Assembly: GCA_030248195.1 (NCBI GenBank)
Contig: JASAND010026316.1
Location: 52,062 to 116,061 of the forward strand
DNA from: Trissonchulus latispiculum
Lineage: Eukaryota > Nematoda > Enoplea > Enoplida > Ironidae
Length of the DNA stretch: 64,000 nt
Reading direction: 5' to 3'
Position numbers and translations under genes: made by a program
The notes under the pieces: model-generated
What the model saw: the letters and a program-made list of their open reading frames with translations, nothing else
Told to the model about the DNA's origin: nothing
Database searches by the model: none
Shown: piece after piece, positions 49,021 through 60,860 of the stretch
Layout of the letters: every line of letters starts with the position of its first letter
Position numbering within the stretch: position 1 is the stretch's first letter

Positions 49021-49026
49021 TTTATT
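49021..49026 (-). terminator. Possible polyadenylation signal of the synaptotagmin gene
   Basis: AATAAA on the - strand, about 290 bases past the stop codon. Other hexamers occur nearby (about 48988), so this is only a candidate. Confidence 0.35.
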
Positions 49027-49314
49027 TCTGTACTATTTTTAAACCTTCACCGCATTAACAAAATGGGAAAATTTGGATAGTCGTTTCGTGCGACACCTTT
49101 ATAAATATTCGTACGACATTTTTACATAACATTTTATCTGTCTATGCCTAATTTTATCCAAAGTATTTGTTTTATATTTTCCTGTTTTGCGTGTATGTTT
49201 ACTTGGCGAGAACGAAATCAAGCATAATTTCATTTGAATAACGAAAACTCTTGACGATCAGTTCTTAGCATCTAACTCTTTCCTGCTTCATTCTGCAATC
49301 AGGTTTCATCCGAA

Positions 49315-52300
49315 TCACGGCTGAAGCTTGTGCCATTCAGCGATCTGTTTCCGAGGATTTTGGATCACCTCAGCCCAGTGGGATCTTCCGAGATGGGATT
49401 TTGAGATCATCCCCACCTGAACCCTTCCCATGACCTCATTTTTGGTCAGCCTATCCCAATCCATGACATAAAACTCCAATCCCAACTGGCCCAGACCCTC
49501 CACATCCTTGGTTGGTAGCTCAAAAACAAAAGATTCGTTGTAGACCGGATTTAGGGTCCGCTTCTTCACATGACTCTTCTTCTTGGCAATCCGTTCCCCG
49601 TTGAACAGAAGATAGACCTTCACGTAGGGATCTGCAAAAAAATAAATTTCGTTTTAGTGGTCAAAAATTGCAGTTTATGTTTTGTGCTTTCATCAGTCAT
49701 ATTTCGGGCTAGCCCTGCCCTCTAATTCCCGCACAAAAGAAAAAATTAAGTCTTTAAAATTTTGTATTGCCACGAAGCAATGATGGACTAGAAATCTGGA
49801 AACGCAAAAACAAAAATCTGAAAGACAGTGAATGAAAGTCCAATTTTTTCGTCAATTTAGCTTCAATGATGCTTTCATTCCTGTCTTTTCAAAGGAGAAA
49901 TTGACGTCAAACTTAATTTCCCCTAAAGCATCTTCTATCCCCTTTTCAACAGACCATGAAATCTAATATAACCCTGTAAACTAGGCTATGGAATTCTATG
50001 GAATTCAAAAAATCAAAATGTGGAAATGTGCCCCTTGTATTACAGAGTGTCATTAAGGTCGGTTGGATTTAGAGAGAAAGATACATCGAACAAAAAAGGT
50101 GAAAATGATGATGTTGAAATTATAGTAAAATGCCTACAAACAATTGAGGTTGGTATTGTACTACAATTTAGAAGATTAACTATCTGCCTTCTCATTAATG
50201 TCGGAAGCTAATCTATTAATCCTTGAACTGATTCGGTAAATTGCCTAGGTCAGAGACTAGGCTTCCCCTACCTAGAATACTTTCGGCTATTTTTGGACTG
50301 ATCAATGCATATCTATTTTTCCGGAAGGATAGCTCTGAGCAGAGAAATAAAAAACTAAGGAGCCGCGGAGGCCTCCACGGTAGGGTGCTACCTAGCAGCC
50401 CTCAGTTTAGATAGTTCACCTTAGAAAGGAAATTATTAGTTCACCCACTTCATAAAACCATGGTAGAATCTCCGGAGATCTCTCCACTTGAGCAGAGAAA
50501 ACTGGTCAGGTCTCGATTCGAGTACTCCCTCACTCCTCAAAGTCTTAAAACTTGTCCGATTGAGCTAAAATTTGGTATAGGTACAGATAAATGTTTTTGA
50601 CCAAGCTGAGACTTAAAATATCGCTTTCTATTTCATGAAATTCGACTTTTTTATTCGCAAGGTGGACTAGTGGATCTCGATAAATTGCTGAAAAGATGTC
50701 TATCTATAAGGGTTTGGTCTCTTTATTTTGGTGGCTAATTTTGATCTCCTCTTCTAGCACACAAAGCTTGTCGTTTGAAGTACTATAACTGCTAAGTAGA
50801 ATTTGGCCATTCCTCTAAACTTTCGTCTAATGTTGCTGATTCGCAATCGCGAAATTAAGTAAAGTTTATGGCCCTATCAAATCCAACGGCAATCACATAC
50901 GTGACTAAGAGATTCCTTCTAGCAACTTGGTTGTAGTTTAGGCCAGCCTAATACTGGCTTGCGGGGTCGACCTCTAGGATTACACCTCCGAGTGTTGATC
51001 ATCACTTTGGGGGATACCTAGTATTAGACCACTGTAACAAAGCCAGAAAGCAAATACTTACCTGCCAAACCAGTGACATCAAACTTGGGTAAATTTCTTG
51101 CTTTCAGAACGACAGCGGTTAAGCGATTTGTAGCCGGCTGGTAACAGAGTGATACCAGCATCTCCCCACGATTTTTTGCGTTTTGAAACTAAAAAATCGA
51201 ATGTATACTAATTAATATTAGAAAACACAAAATTAATTGAAAAGGTTAATTAAATTTTATTACTTAAATGAAACTACGAAAACATTACAGACATTAGAGT
51301 GGGAATTCCATCAGCTAGAAGGCGGTATCTACAATGTGATCTTTTTCGTTCGAATACATTTTTATTTCTGATTTATGACATATTGATTTTGGATTAAAGA
51401 GTCATGATCGGCCCCGCTCCGTAGTACAAAGACGATACGACACTCTGCGCGACGGGTTACTTTTCTTATACTGCATCAAGAAAATGAAGTAAACTGCGGG
51501 TTACTTTTCTTCCACAACAAGCATATGTACTCTTGAAAAGAAACCTACTTTCAAATTTCTTGCCACCAATGGTAGACTTAGTGACGCTTCCTTCTCGGAG
51601 TCTGTCAGATCCACACTGTAGAGCGGACAGAGGACCTCTCCGATGATCTCATCCCGGGAATATCGATCAAAGCTGATCAGCGCAAAGTGGAGGGTGGTGC
51701 TTTGCAGCTGGTTGAAATTGATTCCGTAGAAGACGAACTCTTCCTCGTAGACCGGATTTAGGGTATTTCGGACGACCCGGGTTTTGACCTTGTGCTGCTT
51801 TTCCGGCAGCAGCTGGAGCTTCACATACGGATCCAGATTTACGCTTCCGCCTCCGGTCGAATCATCCATCAAGCTCTTCGTCATTTCCTTGGCCATCGGT
51901 AGATCTTTGGCGCTGACAACGGTCACCACGAGGGCGTTCTTCTCGAAGTTGTAGCGAACATTGAAATTCAGCATCCCCGGCTGAGGCTCCGCAATTCCAC
52001 CTTCTTCTCCCTCGAATTCCGATCCCGATTTTCCGATACAGATCGATTCTCCCAGCGGTTCCATGTCGACGGTTCCTTCGCCCGTTTCCGCGGCGTAGCA
52101 AACCTCCTGGGTCCCATCGTGACAGGATTCCCCACTTCCTTCGGACCGCTGGCTCGTTTCCATCAGACTACCACCTTCCGGATACTCCGGGGATTGGACC
52201 GGACTGGGCGATTTCTTGAGACCGCCCGGTCCGGCCGCAGTCTTGAAACTGATGACCGGTTTGACATTTTTAGGTAGAAGAAACTGTTTCATGTTGGCAT

Positions 52301-52889
52301 CGTGGATGCGTTTTGTGAAGGAGCGTCGACGCAGGGCGATGACGGCGGCGATGATGACGATGACGAAGACGGCGGTTCCGGCCAGGATTCCGACGGCAAC
52401 CGGAATTGTGGCTGAAATTAAAGTCAATTTATTAATGTATTAAATATATTTATATTAAAATAGGTTTATATATATTGAGTATAATGAGAAACTTAAGTTA
52501 GATATAAGTTAAGAAAGAAACTAAATATAATAATTAGAATGACGGAAAGATGTAAGTGAATGCAGGTTTCCAGGTGGAATTTACAGGCATTGATTTGAAA
52601 AATTCAATAATTTGATCTCGAAATGAAGCTGGCCTGAGTTTAAAGTTACGATTTGCATTTTTTCTTTCACATTGTGAACAACCACAGTGACATAAATTTT
52701 AGCATAAACCATCCCACGCTTCAGCCGTCACGCCCCCAACTATTCATTAGTAACAGTCAATCACCAGTTAACTAATCAATTCCTCATTAAAACGAACCAG
52801 GTTAACCTTATCTCATGCATATTCAACACACACAAACAAGTAGTTCACTTCATACCATAGGAAGCCGTGCTCTCTGCTATAGGAGCCAT
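49315..52889 (-). CDS. Synaptotagmin 4/11-type protein, 4 exons, 446 aa
   Basis: A vesicle membrane protein of the Syt4/Syt11 branch, involved in exocytosis of dense-core and postsynaptic vesicles in animals studied. Exons on the - strand: 52889-52856, 52411-51549, 51188-51062, 49631-49315; all junctions are GT-AG and phases agree. Domains: short luminal N-terminus, membrane segment about 14-36 followed by RRR, acidic linker, C2A about 157-292, C2B about 300-446 with the terminal WHKL motif (441-444). In C2A a Ser (about 258, in [10 protein letters not shown]) replaces a calcium-binding Asp, the hallmark of Syt4/11. C2A loop 1 is enlarged by about 13 residues (around 186-204). C2B keeps Asp 336, 342, 399, 401 and Glu 407, so calcium binding there is plausible, as reported for insect Syt4 and unlike mammalian Syt4. 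A polybasic strand (KKKSHVKK) is present. Confidence 0.92.
49632..51061. other. Synaptotagmin intron 3
   Basis: 1.43 kb, AT-rich; a segment around 50330-50560 with GGCCTCCACGGTAGGG and TCTCGATTCGAG may be an old tRNA-like repeat but has no clear boundaries. Confidence 0.4.
52856..52889 (-). CDS. Synaptotagmin first coding exon (34 nt)
   Basis: This tiny exon starts ATG and encodes [11 protein letters not shown] plus one base of the next codon, then a GTATGA donor. It joins the acceptor before 52411 in phase. The MAPI start is the same as in vertebrate Syt4, which supports the choice over the in-intron Met at 52427 that would otherwise begin the open frame. It lies upstream of a 444-nt intron. 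Confidence 0.75.
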
Positions 52890-53604
52890 AGTTGCACAGA
52901 AAGCTACGAGGCTCTTCTGGAGAAGGGTTTACATCAAATGAACTAGGCGCAGTGAGACTGGAAAAAGAAAGATATAAGCCTAGCTAGATTAGGCCTAAGG
53001 CTGACGTCACGCAGATGTAGAAAAGTCCCCCTTTTCCCCCCTCCCTCCCTGCTCCATAAAAGGACGGTCAATAAATTCTGTGTCTCAGTCTCTTGTGGAA
53101 AGCAGAATTTTTGCTCCAGAAAAGTTGGAAAGTCTGCTGTGGAAGAAAGTGAGCATGTTTTCGAAGTTGCTCATTTTTACTGATATTCCCTTCCCTCCCA
53201 CACACTCTCTGCATGGAGAAAATATGAACAGTGAGCCGGCTAATAAGGCAATATTGGACAGAAAACTAAAGAGGTTATCTTTCTATAAAGCGAGTATTAA
53301 GATGAGATTATAAGTTTTGTGAATTTCAAAAACCAACAATGGTCTTCTACTCCTGTCTAGACCATCTTGTGCTGTAGAAATGTTGTTAGTGGAGCTGTGT
53401 AGCTAGGTCGCCGGATAAAAAATTTTATAATCACCAATTGTGCTAACTTTTGGTACTACAGCTATTCGCTTATTCAAATTTAAACAGAAAGAAAGGAATA
53501 AAAGAAGGAAAGAAAGAAATCCAGTCCACTGAATAGTTTTATACTTTTTCATCAATTAAACAGCTGTCACTTTTGATTACATCAGCCTTTGGCTTAACAC
53601 GAAC
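52890..53604. other. Upstream region of the synaptotagmin gene
   Basis: Pyrimidine-rich around 53020-53060 (CCCCCTTTTCCCCCCTCCC). Probable 5' UTR and promoter by position; no TATA box or other firm signal seen. Confidence 0.3.
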
Positions 53605-53880
53605 CCTGCTTTTTCGCTTCATTGAGGACACCCTCAATGAGGAAACAGAGTCGGTCTACCTGGACATATACAAGAACCAAGAGTACTATGAAAGACCTAA
53701 CTTCGGGTTTGCCTAATTTGCTCATAGCATCGTACGCATGCTTGGCTTTGACTCTCAGAAATTCAGCTTTGAGGATGGAAGAGATGTCCTGCGGAGTAAG
53801 AAATTCTACGTACAGCGTCCACCCAGCCTCTACCCAACCTTACTTTCATCATCGTTACCTTCAAGTACATTGTGATATCG
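53605..53880 (+). pseudogene. Coding relic of unknown identity
   Basis: One frame reads RFIEDTLNEETESVYLD then IYKNQEYYERPNFGFA, a TAA, then FAHSIVRMLGFDSQKFSFED and VLRSKKFYVQRPPSLYPT; after a shift of frame a hydrophobic TFIIVTFKYIVIS follows up to the hAT-like element at 53890. Composition and continuity across the stop suggest a decayed gene or transposon protein. I do not recognise it. Confidence 0.35.
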
Positions 53881-53889
53881 TGTAGGAAG

Positions 53890-54730
53890 TAGAGTTGTGC
53901 CGGGGTCTTGTATCGGGCCTCTTGCTCCGGGCCGGGCCCAGCCCGGGCCGGTCACCGTCACGGCCCCGGGCCTCTTTTTATGAGAGAGGCCCGGCCCGGG
54001 CCCGGGCCCAGCCGAACGCTTCGGCCCGGCCCGATTCATGACCACCGGGCCTCCCGGGCCGGCCAGGCTCGGGTGATGTTGGGCCTTCTAAAACGGATTT
54101 TTATTTTGTCTCTATGTTTGGCAGTGTTGAAATTACTATGGCCTTTGCGTATGTGATGTCTTCTGAGGATGTTTTGTGATATAGACAACAAGAAAAGAGA
54201 CATTTCATAAACTAATTTTGCTAAGGACCTGATTTGGTTCTGGCAAGTGTTAAAAATATTAACAGATTGGGCAATGAACTGCAGAGAATGGTAGATTTAA
54301 TAGTTGAACAGGTATAGTCGACCGATCGGGTCTCATTAATTAATATGAATATGACTGGCTAGTTAGCATTCTGAGATAGGCTCTCGCAGCGCTACCCAAA
54401 GGCTTAGAAGAATAAGTATGTTATATTGCAAACGCCTGCCTTAAAGTGGTGGTTTTTCAACTAATAAGACAGTACAATATTAAGTGACGTAATATTCTAC
54501 CGAAAATGGCATGTCTAGGCTTAAATCTGAAGGCCCGGACTTTGTAACGGATCGGGCCCCAGTGCCGAGAATCGAAACCGGGCCATGTAACGGGCCCGGG
54601 CCTCCGGGCCTTGTATCGGGCCTCGGGCCTCCGGGCCGGGCCCGGGCCCGGCCCGGGTCACGGTCACGGTCGGTGAAGTAGGCCCGAGCCCGGCCCGGCC
54701 CCGGGTAAATCACTTAACTCCACAACCCTC
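53890..54730. mobile_element. hAT-like foldback element with GGGCCCGG iterons
   Basis: Ends TAGAGTTGTG and (right, complemented) GAGGGTTGTG; 8-bp duplication GTAGGAAG at 53882-53889 and 54731-54738. Each end carries about 150-180 bases of GGGCCCGGGCC-type repeats in a strongly AT-rich surrounding. It interrupts the coding relic that ends at 53880. Confidence 0.75.
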
Positions 54731-54799
54731 GTAGGAAGTACTAATGGGCACAACTATCGGTAATCTATGTACTACTACAGCAACGGCTACGGCAGCAAC

Positions 54800-55362
54800 A
54801 GTGTACATATAATAGATAAGAGTATGATACTCCTAAGCTATCATGTTGAAATCATGTAAGGTATGCTCGGTGCGTTAACTCAAAACTCCCCCCCCCCCCC
54901 CGGGAACTTCCGGGAGGGTCCCACTTTGCACTATCTACAAGCATTCATATAAGCGTGTGTCTTCTCGCTGATTGGCCCACTGTTGTTGTTAATTAATGCC
55001 CAATAAAAATTGTTGCAGATTACATTCCTACGAATTTTTGAATTGTGCAACTATTTTTATATCATTAGAAAGAGCAGAAAAAATGCTACAGAGTTGTCGA
55101 ATCAGTTTTTTAATTGCATTAACTAATTAAAGTTATAATTACCTAGTGAAAATAACTGATAAATTACCTACAGTAAGCCTTAGGCTAATGGGTCCATCAG
55201 CGAGCAGATACACGCTTATATGAAAGCGCATAAATAGTGCAAAGTGGGACCCCCCGGAAGTTCGGGGGGGGGGGTGCCGACCGCGAGTTAACGCACCGAG
55301 CACACCTTACATGATTTCAACATGATAGCTTAAGAGTGTTATACTCTTATCTATTATACACT
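54800..55362. mobile_element. Foldback MITE with 160-bp arms
   Basis: Arms 54800-54963 and 55205-55362 are reverse complements (TAATAGATAAGAGTAT, CTATCATGTTGAAATCATG and GCGTTAACTC blocks). A C run at about 54888 and G run at about 55263 are opposite each other and are of uncertain length. No clear target duplication. Confidence 0.6.
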
Positions 55363-55403
55363 CTTGCTGGCAGTGGTAAAGGCGGGCGAAGAGTATGGGA
55401 TAC

Positions 55404-56171
55404 CAGGGTTGGACGCGGGCCGAAATTTGTGGCCCATGCCCGCCCCGCGGCCCACACTCCAATTTGCGGCCCGCACAGGACCGGCCCACGGCCCGCATAC
55501 AAAATTTTTGGCCCGCAAAAACCTGCACTGTTTTTAAGATTTTCCGAAGTTATGTGTATTCAAAGATGAGTTTTAGTTAAGTAAGTTAAATATCAACATT
55601 TAAATCATTTATATAAATATTTTTCAACCAAAAGATTCTCTTATTCAAGCTAAGCTTAAACTTTAAGAAAGAAGAAGAAAGTCACGTACCACCGAAGATC
55701 AGAAATCATTTGGACATTCGGTGGGAGTTGAACCCGCGAAATTTTTCGCACTAGGCAGTAGGCACACGTTCTGCCAATTGAGCTACAAAAGCACAGTAGC
55801 ATCAAGCTTGTCGAAGTTTGTGTACCACTGCTTATAATTTTTAGGTCGTCGTCCAAAAATTTAGGCCACCAAATCTTTCCATTTAATATAAAGAATGCAT
55901 AATCATCTACCCTGTAAGGTTTTTGTGATGAAAAACAATTGTATCGCCCCGATGGCGCGAAAGTTAAGGAAAATCACTGTTTTACTTAAAATTAGGTATA
56001 ATATCGATAATAACTTTGGTCCAAAGCTTACCACATGGCCTTAGCTATGGCTTACAAAGAAGCCTAGCTCCAAAAATCGGCCCGCATCGGCCCGCGCGGG
56101 CCGCTGCAGGTACTAAATTTCGGCCCGCCCCGGCCCGCCCCGCGGGTACCCGCGGCCCGCGTCCAACTCTG
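55404..56171. mobile_element. hAT-like foldback element with CGGCCCGC iterons
   Basis: Ends CAGGGTTGGACGCGGGCC and CAGAGTTGGACGCGGGCC (complemented), exact 8-bp duplication TGGGATAC at 55396-55403 and 56172-56179: textbook hAT features. Subterminal arrays of GGCCCGC point in opposite directions; the middle is AT-rich and contains a tRNA-like SINE head at 55718-55792. No transposase. Confidence 0.8.
55718..55792 (-). repeat. tRNA-like SINE head
   Basis: - strand TTTTGTAGCTCAATTGGCAG and GCGGGTTCAACTCCC, inside the hAT-like element at 55404. Confidence 0.5.
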
Positions 56172-56284
56172 TGGGATACCATTCAACACTCTCGGCAACC
56201 GGAAAAACCGATTTCATCCGACATTGAAATTTTCTAGAACATCAACGAGCCAACGCAAAAGCACCGCATCTTAGTCCAGATTAA

Positions 56285-56900
56285 CATTGCTCCAAGTTAT
56301 AGCTCATTTGCTCTTGCAAAGCCCACAAGCTTTTGGTTACTGAATAATTTCCCTGAAGTTATAGTTTTTCTATGAATACATTGTCGGGGTTCCCTTTGGA
56401 GGATTAGAGGGAATGATAGTAAAAGCCTTGAAACAATCGCAGCTGTTTGGCTTTGCGGACACGAGGGCACTTTAAACATGGAGAACTAAGAAAAAGCGGA
56501 GATGGTAGTAATTTCGGAACCTGACACCTTAGATGTGACAATTCGGCAAGCAAAAATCTACTTCTCTAGACTTTGAAAATTCGTATAAAATCAGCGACCC
56601 TACGGAAAATAACCTCGTACAGATATTAGCACTTTAGCTAGTCCAAATTAGGTTTACAGTGATTGGTAGCCGATTTGCTCTTACACAGCGCTCAAACTTT
56701 TGGTAGCAAAAAAATTTCCTAACTTTTTCATATTCCTGTGTTTAACACATGTCGGGGTCACCTTTGGAGGGCTATTGTTAATGATAGGAAAAGTTTTGCA
56801 ACAAACGCACTTGTCTTGTTTTGCGGACCCATGACGAGTACAAATTATGTGAAAATGAGAAAAATCGGAGATGGTCAAAAAATCGCAACCCCCCCTTAAG
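56285..56900 (+). repeat. Diverged direct repeat of about 250 bases
   Basis: 56285-56535 and 56645-56900 share blocks such as TTTGCTCTT, TTTTGGTTA/TTTTGGTAG, TGTCGGGGT, CCTTTGGAGG, TTTGCGGAC and GGAGATGGT in the same order. No frame is conserved. Confidence 0.55.
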
Positions 56901-57449
56901 CTTAAAATCAACTCCAAATCTACCTATGCTAATTTTCTATGCTATGCTAAAATCTGAAAACCAATATCTTAGCAGTCATAATAGCTGCACTGCAAACTGT
57001 TGAAACCCCGGCCGGCCTCCAACACTAGTGAGGCCACGGCGCCAACATCCAATTTTGTTGCAGAAACCCTCTCCGTGTGGTGTAGAAGGGCAGAGCAGAG
57101 GATTATGGTAGTTTCCAAAAAAAGGTTCCTGTTTTGGAGGGGTGGTGGAGAAATGGTAGACAACTGCAACCGGCTGTTTTATACTACTAGCCGATGACAG
57201 AGGGTACTCTTGCAACTGCAGTCCTTTTATGTAGCTACATCTGGTACGTATTCATGCCTGACCAGTAGGTTAATTTTTTGTGTCGTTAGTTGAAGAAACT
57301 TCTGCTATTTGTGATTCCTTTTGGGGGAATTTTGAGACATAAATTTTGAACCTTTATTACTTCCGCGGTTGGATCCTTGACAGGAAAATTCACAGGGGGG
57401 GAACTACACAGTTACAATGATAACTGAAAATTTGTATTTGTGCACTACA

Positions 57450-58978
57450 TAGTGATGTTTCAGTCACTGAAACTGAAACTAGGTTTCAGTCTGTACATGT
57501 TTCAGTTTCAGTAGCTGAAACTGAAACTAAAACTGAAACAATCTCGAAATCATGACTGAAACTGAACTGAAACAATTTTGTGTTAACGACTGAAACTGAA
57601 ACTGAAACCGAAACTGAATCTATGCTCAGTGTAGAACTGAAACTGAAACTGAAACTATGAAAATCTGAATCTGTTTCAGTCCCTGCCTAAACATACGATT
57701 CTGACTATGCTGGAGCTGAAACCGGATTTAGTTCATGCCAAGAAAACTGAAACCCTATTTCAGTCTCTGCATACAGCTAATGCCATGTTATAGATTATTG
57801 CTGACATTCCCACAACAGTTTTGTTGCGGAGGTTTGCTCGTGCCCCGCCCGAGCGCGCCTTCTTAACACAATCTTTAGTACTGCTACTGAACATCAAAAA
57901 TTGATGTTGTCTGGTTACCTTGTAAAGATTGGCAGCTGTTGTTAGAATTAACTTCTTTTGGATTTGGACTTTCTACACATCTGATTCTTTGCCAAGTACT
58001 TTGGTTACGTGTCAGGAGTAAAGTAAAATTCACGCATTTAACTGCGTTCAAGCTTGTCTTTCCCTTTTTAACTCCACTTAAAAAAGATCAAGTTAATTTT
58101 AACTCGACTCTACCCATTTTTGAAAAGGCCCGAATGAAGTATGAAAAATCCTTTTGAAGTAGTTGAGCAATTATGCTGAATTTACGATGTCTGCTGTAAC
58201 TAGGGTAAGCCCGTCGATTACTCCGAATAAGGTCAGGATTAAATATGTATCAAATGAGAACATCTCCAGTTCTCGAATAGGAAACTTCTAGAGTTTTCGG
58301 CAAATCCACTGCTGCCTTGATCTGATTGTTCACCGATGAGCAAGAATCAGTTTCGTTACCCACCCGTTCGCAACTGTTTCGTGGCCAACACACTTGATCT
58401 TTAAGAATCTCTCATTTAACAACCTGCACTGATGATATTGTAGACATAGACCCGGTGCATTCATACTTTGGCCTGGTAGTAAGTCTAAGTCTAAGCTTAG
58501 AGACTGGAGAGAACGGATTAAAGTTGGTCATGGCTAACTAAAGTAAGAAACTGAACGGCTGGAAATGAGAACAAGTAAAAGTTTAGTTGGCGATATGTCG
58601 CTAATTTGTTGAATGAAATAAATTGCCAAAGAAGCCACTTTCAAGATTTTCTTTGTACGAATATGAAAGTAAACGAAATTTTGACAAATAACCGAAACTA
58701 AAATTTTGAACTGAAACTGTAAACTGAAACTGGAACTGCTTTTGGACTACGACTGAAATTGAAACTGAAACAATTTTGAACCAACGACTGAAACTGAAAC
58801 TGAAACTATTTTGGAGCGCCGACTGAAACTGAAACTTAAACTGAAACAATTTTGGGTCAACGACTGAAACTGAAACTGAAACAATTTTGCGGAAACGACT
58901 GAAACTGAAACTGAAAAGATTTTAAGATGCCGACTGAAACTGAAACAGAAACTAAAGTGGCCTACTGAAACAGCACTA
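57450..58978. mobile_element. hAT-like foldback element with ACTGAAACTGAAAC iterons
   Basis: Ends TAGTGATGTTTCAGT and TAGTGCTGTTTCAGT (complemented), exact 8-bp duplication GCACTACA at 57442-57449 and 58979-58986. Some 300 bases at each end are GAAACTGAAACT arrays; palindromic partners TTTCAGTTTCAG occur at the extreme left. The middle (57780-58640) holds no gene but a TTTAACTC-rich end of another repeat around 58020-58110. Confidence 0.8.
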
Positions 58979-58986
58979 GCACTACA

Positions 58987-59534
58987 TGATAGAGGGACCA
59001 CTTCCGAAATGCAATTGCAGATCCCTTTGTAAAATTGCTGTATGTTAGGTTGCTTGTGTGGAAATCCTAATGAAACCGCAAACCTGTATATACTGTATTA
59101 TTACTGCTTTCCTTTTAAATTAGATGTTTTCTTAATTTATTCTTAATCCTCAAAGCTATTTAAGCGCTTAATAAATTATCTGATTCGTCTTACCTCGATT
59201 CTATTCGATTGGAATAATGTTGACACTGCCTCCACTCCACCGTAGACCACAGGCGTCACACTATTGTACTATTGATAATTATGTACTCTTAATGTACTCT
59301 GTACTATGTACTCTTCATGAAACCCGTAAGTTTTATGCTGCTGCTCTACAGTAGCTACATATATGTTAGAAAGACCCAAAAGTAAAACATGCAAAAATTA
59401 GTTGCTTTTGCAAGAAGATTGACAACTAAGAAAATTTTGTTGAAATTGAGACCAGATTGGTGCCGAATATAATGCCGTCATAATTTATTTCTGACTTCAT
59501 AAATTCTATATAAAAGGGATGTTTTGGTTAAGCT
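58987..59534. other. Intergenic, no feature seen
   Basis: AT-rich with several TGTACTCT copies at 59280-59320. Confidence 0.4.
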
Positions 59535-60860
59535 AGCTGTAGGGTTGTAGGGGTTGTAGTTTTCTAAAAACACCCTTGTTTATCATCGCTAAGGGGTTGT
59601 AGGGGTTGTAGCTTTCTGAAGACACCTTTGCTTATCATAGCTAAGGGTTGTAGGGGTTGTAGCTTTCTGAAGACACCTTTGCTTATCATAGCTAAGGGGT
59701 TGTTCTTTGGGTTGTAAGGTTGTAGCTTTCAGAAGGCTCTTTAGGGGTTGTAGCTTTCTGAAGGCTTCTCTTGGGGTTGTAGCTTTCTGAAGGCTTCTCT
59801 TGGGATTGTAGCTTTCTGAAGGCTTCTCTTGGGGTTGTAGCTTTCTGAAGGCTTCTCTTGGGGTTGTAGCTTTCTGAAGGCTTCTCTTGGGATTGTAACT
59901 TTCTGAAGGCTTCTATTGGGGTTGTAGCTTTCTGAAGGCTTCTTTTGGGCTTTTATCTTTCTGAAGGCTTCTCTTAGGGTTGTAGCTTTCTGAAGGCTTC
60001 TCTTGGGGTTGTAGCTTTCTGAAGGCTTCTCTTGGGGTTGTAGCTTTCTGAAGGCTTCTCTTGGGGTTGTAGCTTTCTGAAGACTTCTCTTGTTGGTTGT
60101 AGCTTTCTGAATTCTTCTTTTGGGGTTGTAGCTTTCTGAAGGCTTCTCTTGGGGTTGTAGCTTTCTGAAGGCTTCTCTTGGGATTGTAGCTTTCTGAAGG
60201 CTTCTCTTAGGGTTGTAACTTTCTGAAGGCTTCTTTTGGGGTTTTAGCTTTCTGAAGGCTTCTCTTGGGGTTGTAGCTTTCTGAAGGCTTCTCTTGGGGT
60301 TGTAGCTTTCTGAAGGCTTCTCTTGGGGTTGTAGCTTTCTGAAGGCTTCTTTTGGGCTTTTATCTTTCTGAAGGCTTCTCTTGGGGTTGTAGCTTTCTGA
60401 AGGCTTCTCTTGGGGTTGTAGCTTTCTGAAGGCTTCTCTTGGGGTTGTAGCTTTCTGAAGGCTTCTCTTGGGGTTGTAGCTTTCTGAAGGCTTCTCTTGG
60501 GGTTGTAGCTTTCTGAAGGCTTCTCTTGGGGTCGTAGCTTTCTGAAGGCTTCTCTTGGGGTTGTAGCTTTCTGAAGGCTTCTCTTGTGGTTGTAGCTTTC
60601 TGAAGGCTTGTCTTGGGGTTGTAGCTTTCTGAAGGCTTCTCTTGGGGTTGTAGCTTTCTGAAGGCTTCTCTTGTGGTTGTAGCTTTCTGAAGGCTTCTCT
60701 TGGGGTTGTAGCTTTCTGAAGGCTTCTCTTGGGGTTGTAGCTTTCTGAAGGCTTCTCTTGGGGTTGCAGCTTTCTGAAGGCTTCTCTTGGGGTTGTAGCT
60801 TTCTGAAGGCTTCTCTTGGGGTTGCAGCTTTCTGAAGGCTTCTCTTGGGGTTGTATCTTA
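59535..60860 (-). repeat. 29-bp minisatellite, more than 30 units
   Basis: Unit GGGGTTGTAGCTTTCTGAAGG plus CTTCTCTT. The left 150 bases are longer precursor units with ACACCTTTGCTTATCATAGCT. Because 29 is not a multiple of three and the unit has no stop on the - strand in any frame, a 216-residue frame (60244-60894) arises by itself; it is not taken as a gene. Confidence 0.9.

Noticed and set aside
53830..56237. Pro/Gly/Arg-rich frames
   Set aside because: They are translations of GGGCCCGG and CGGCCCGC arrays in hAT-like elements.
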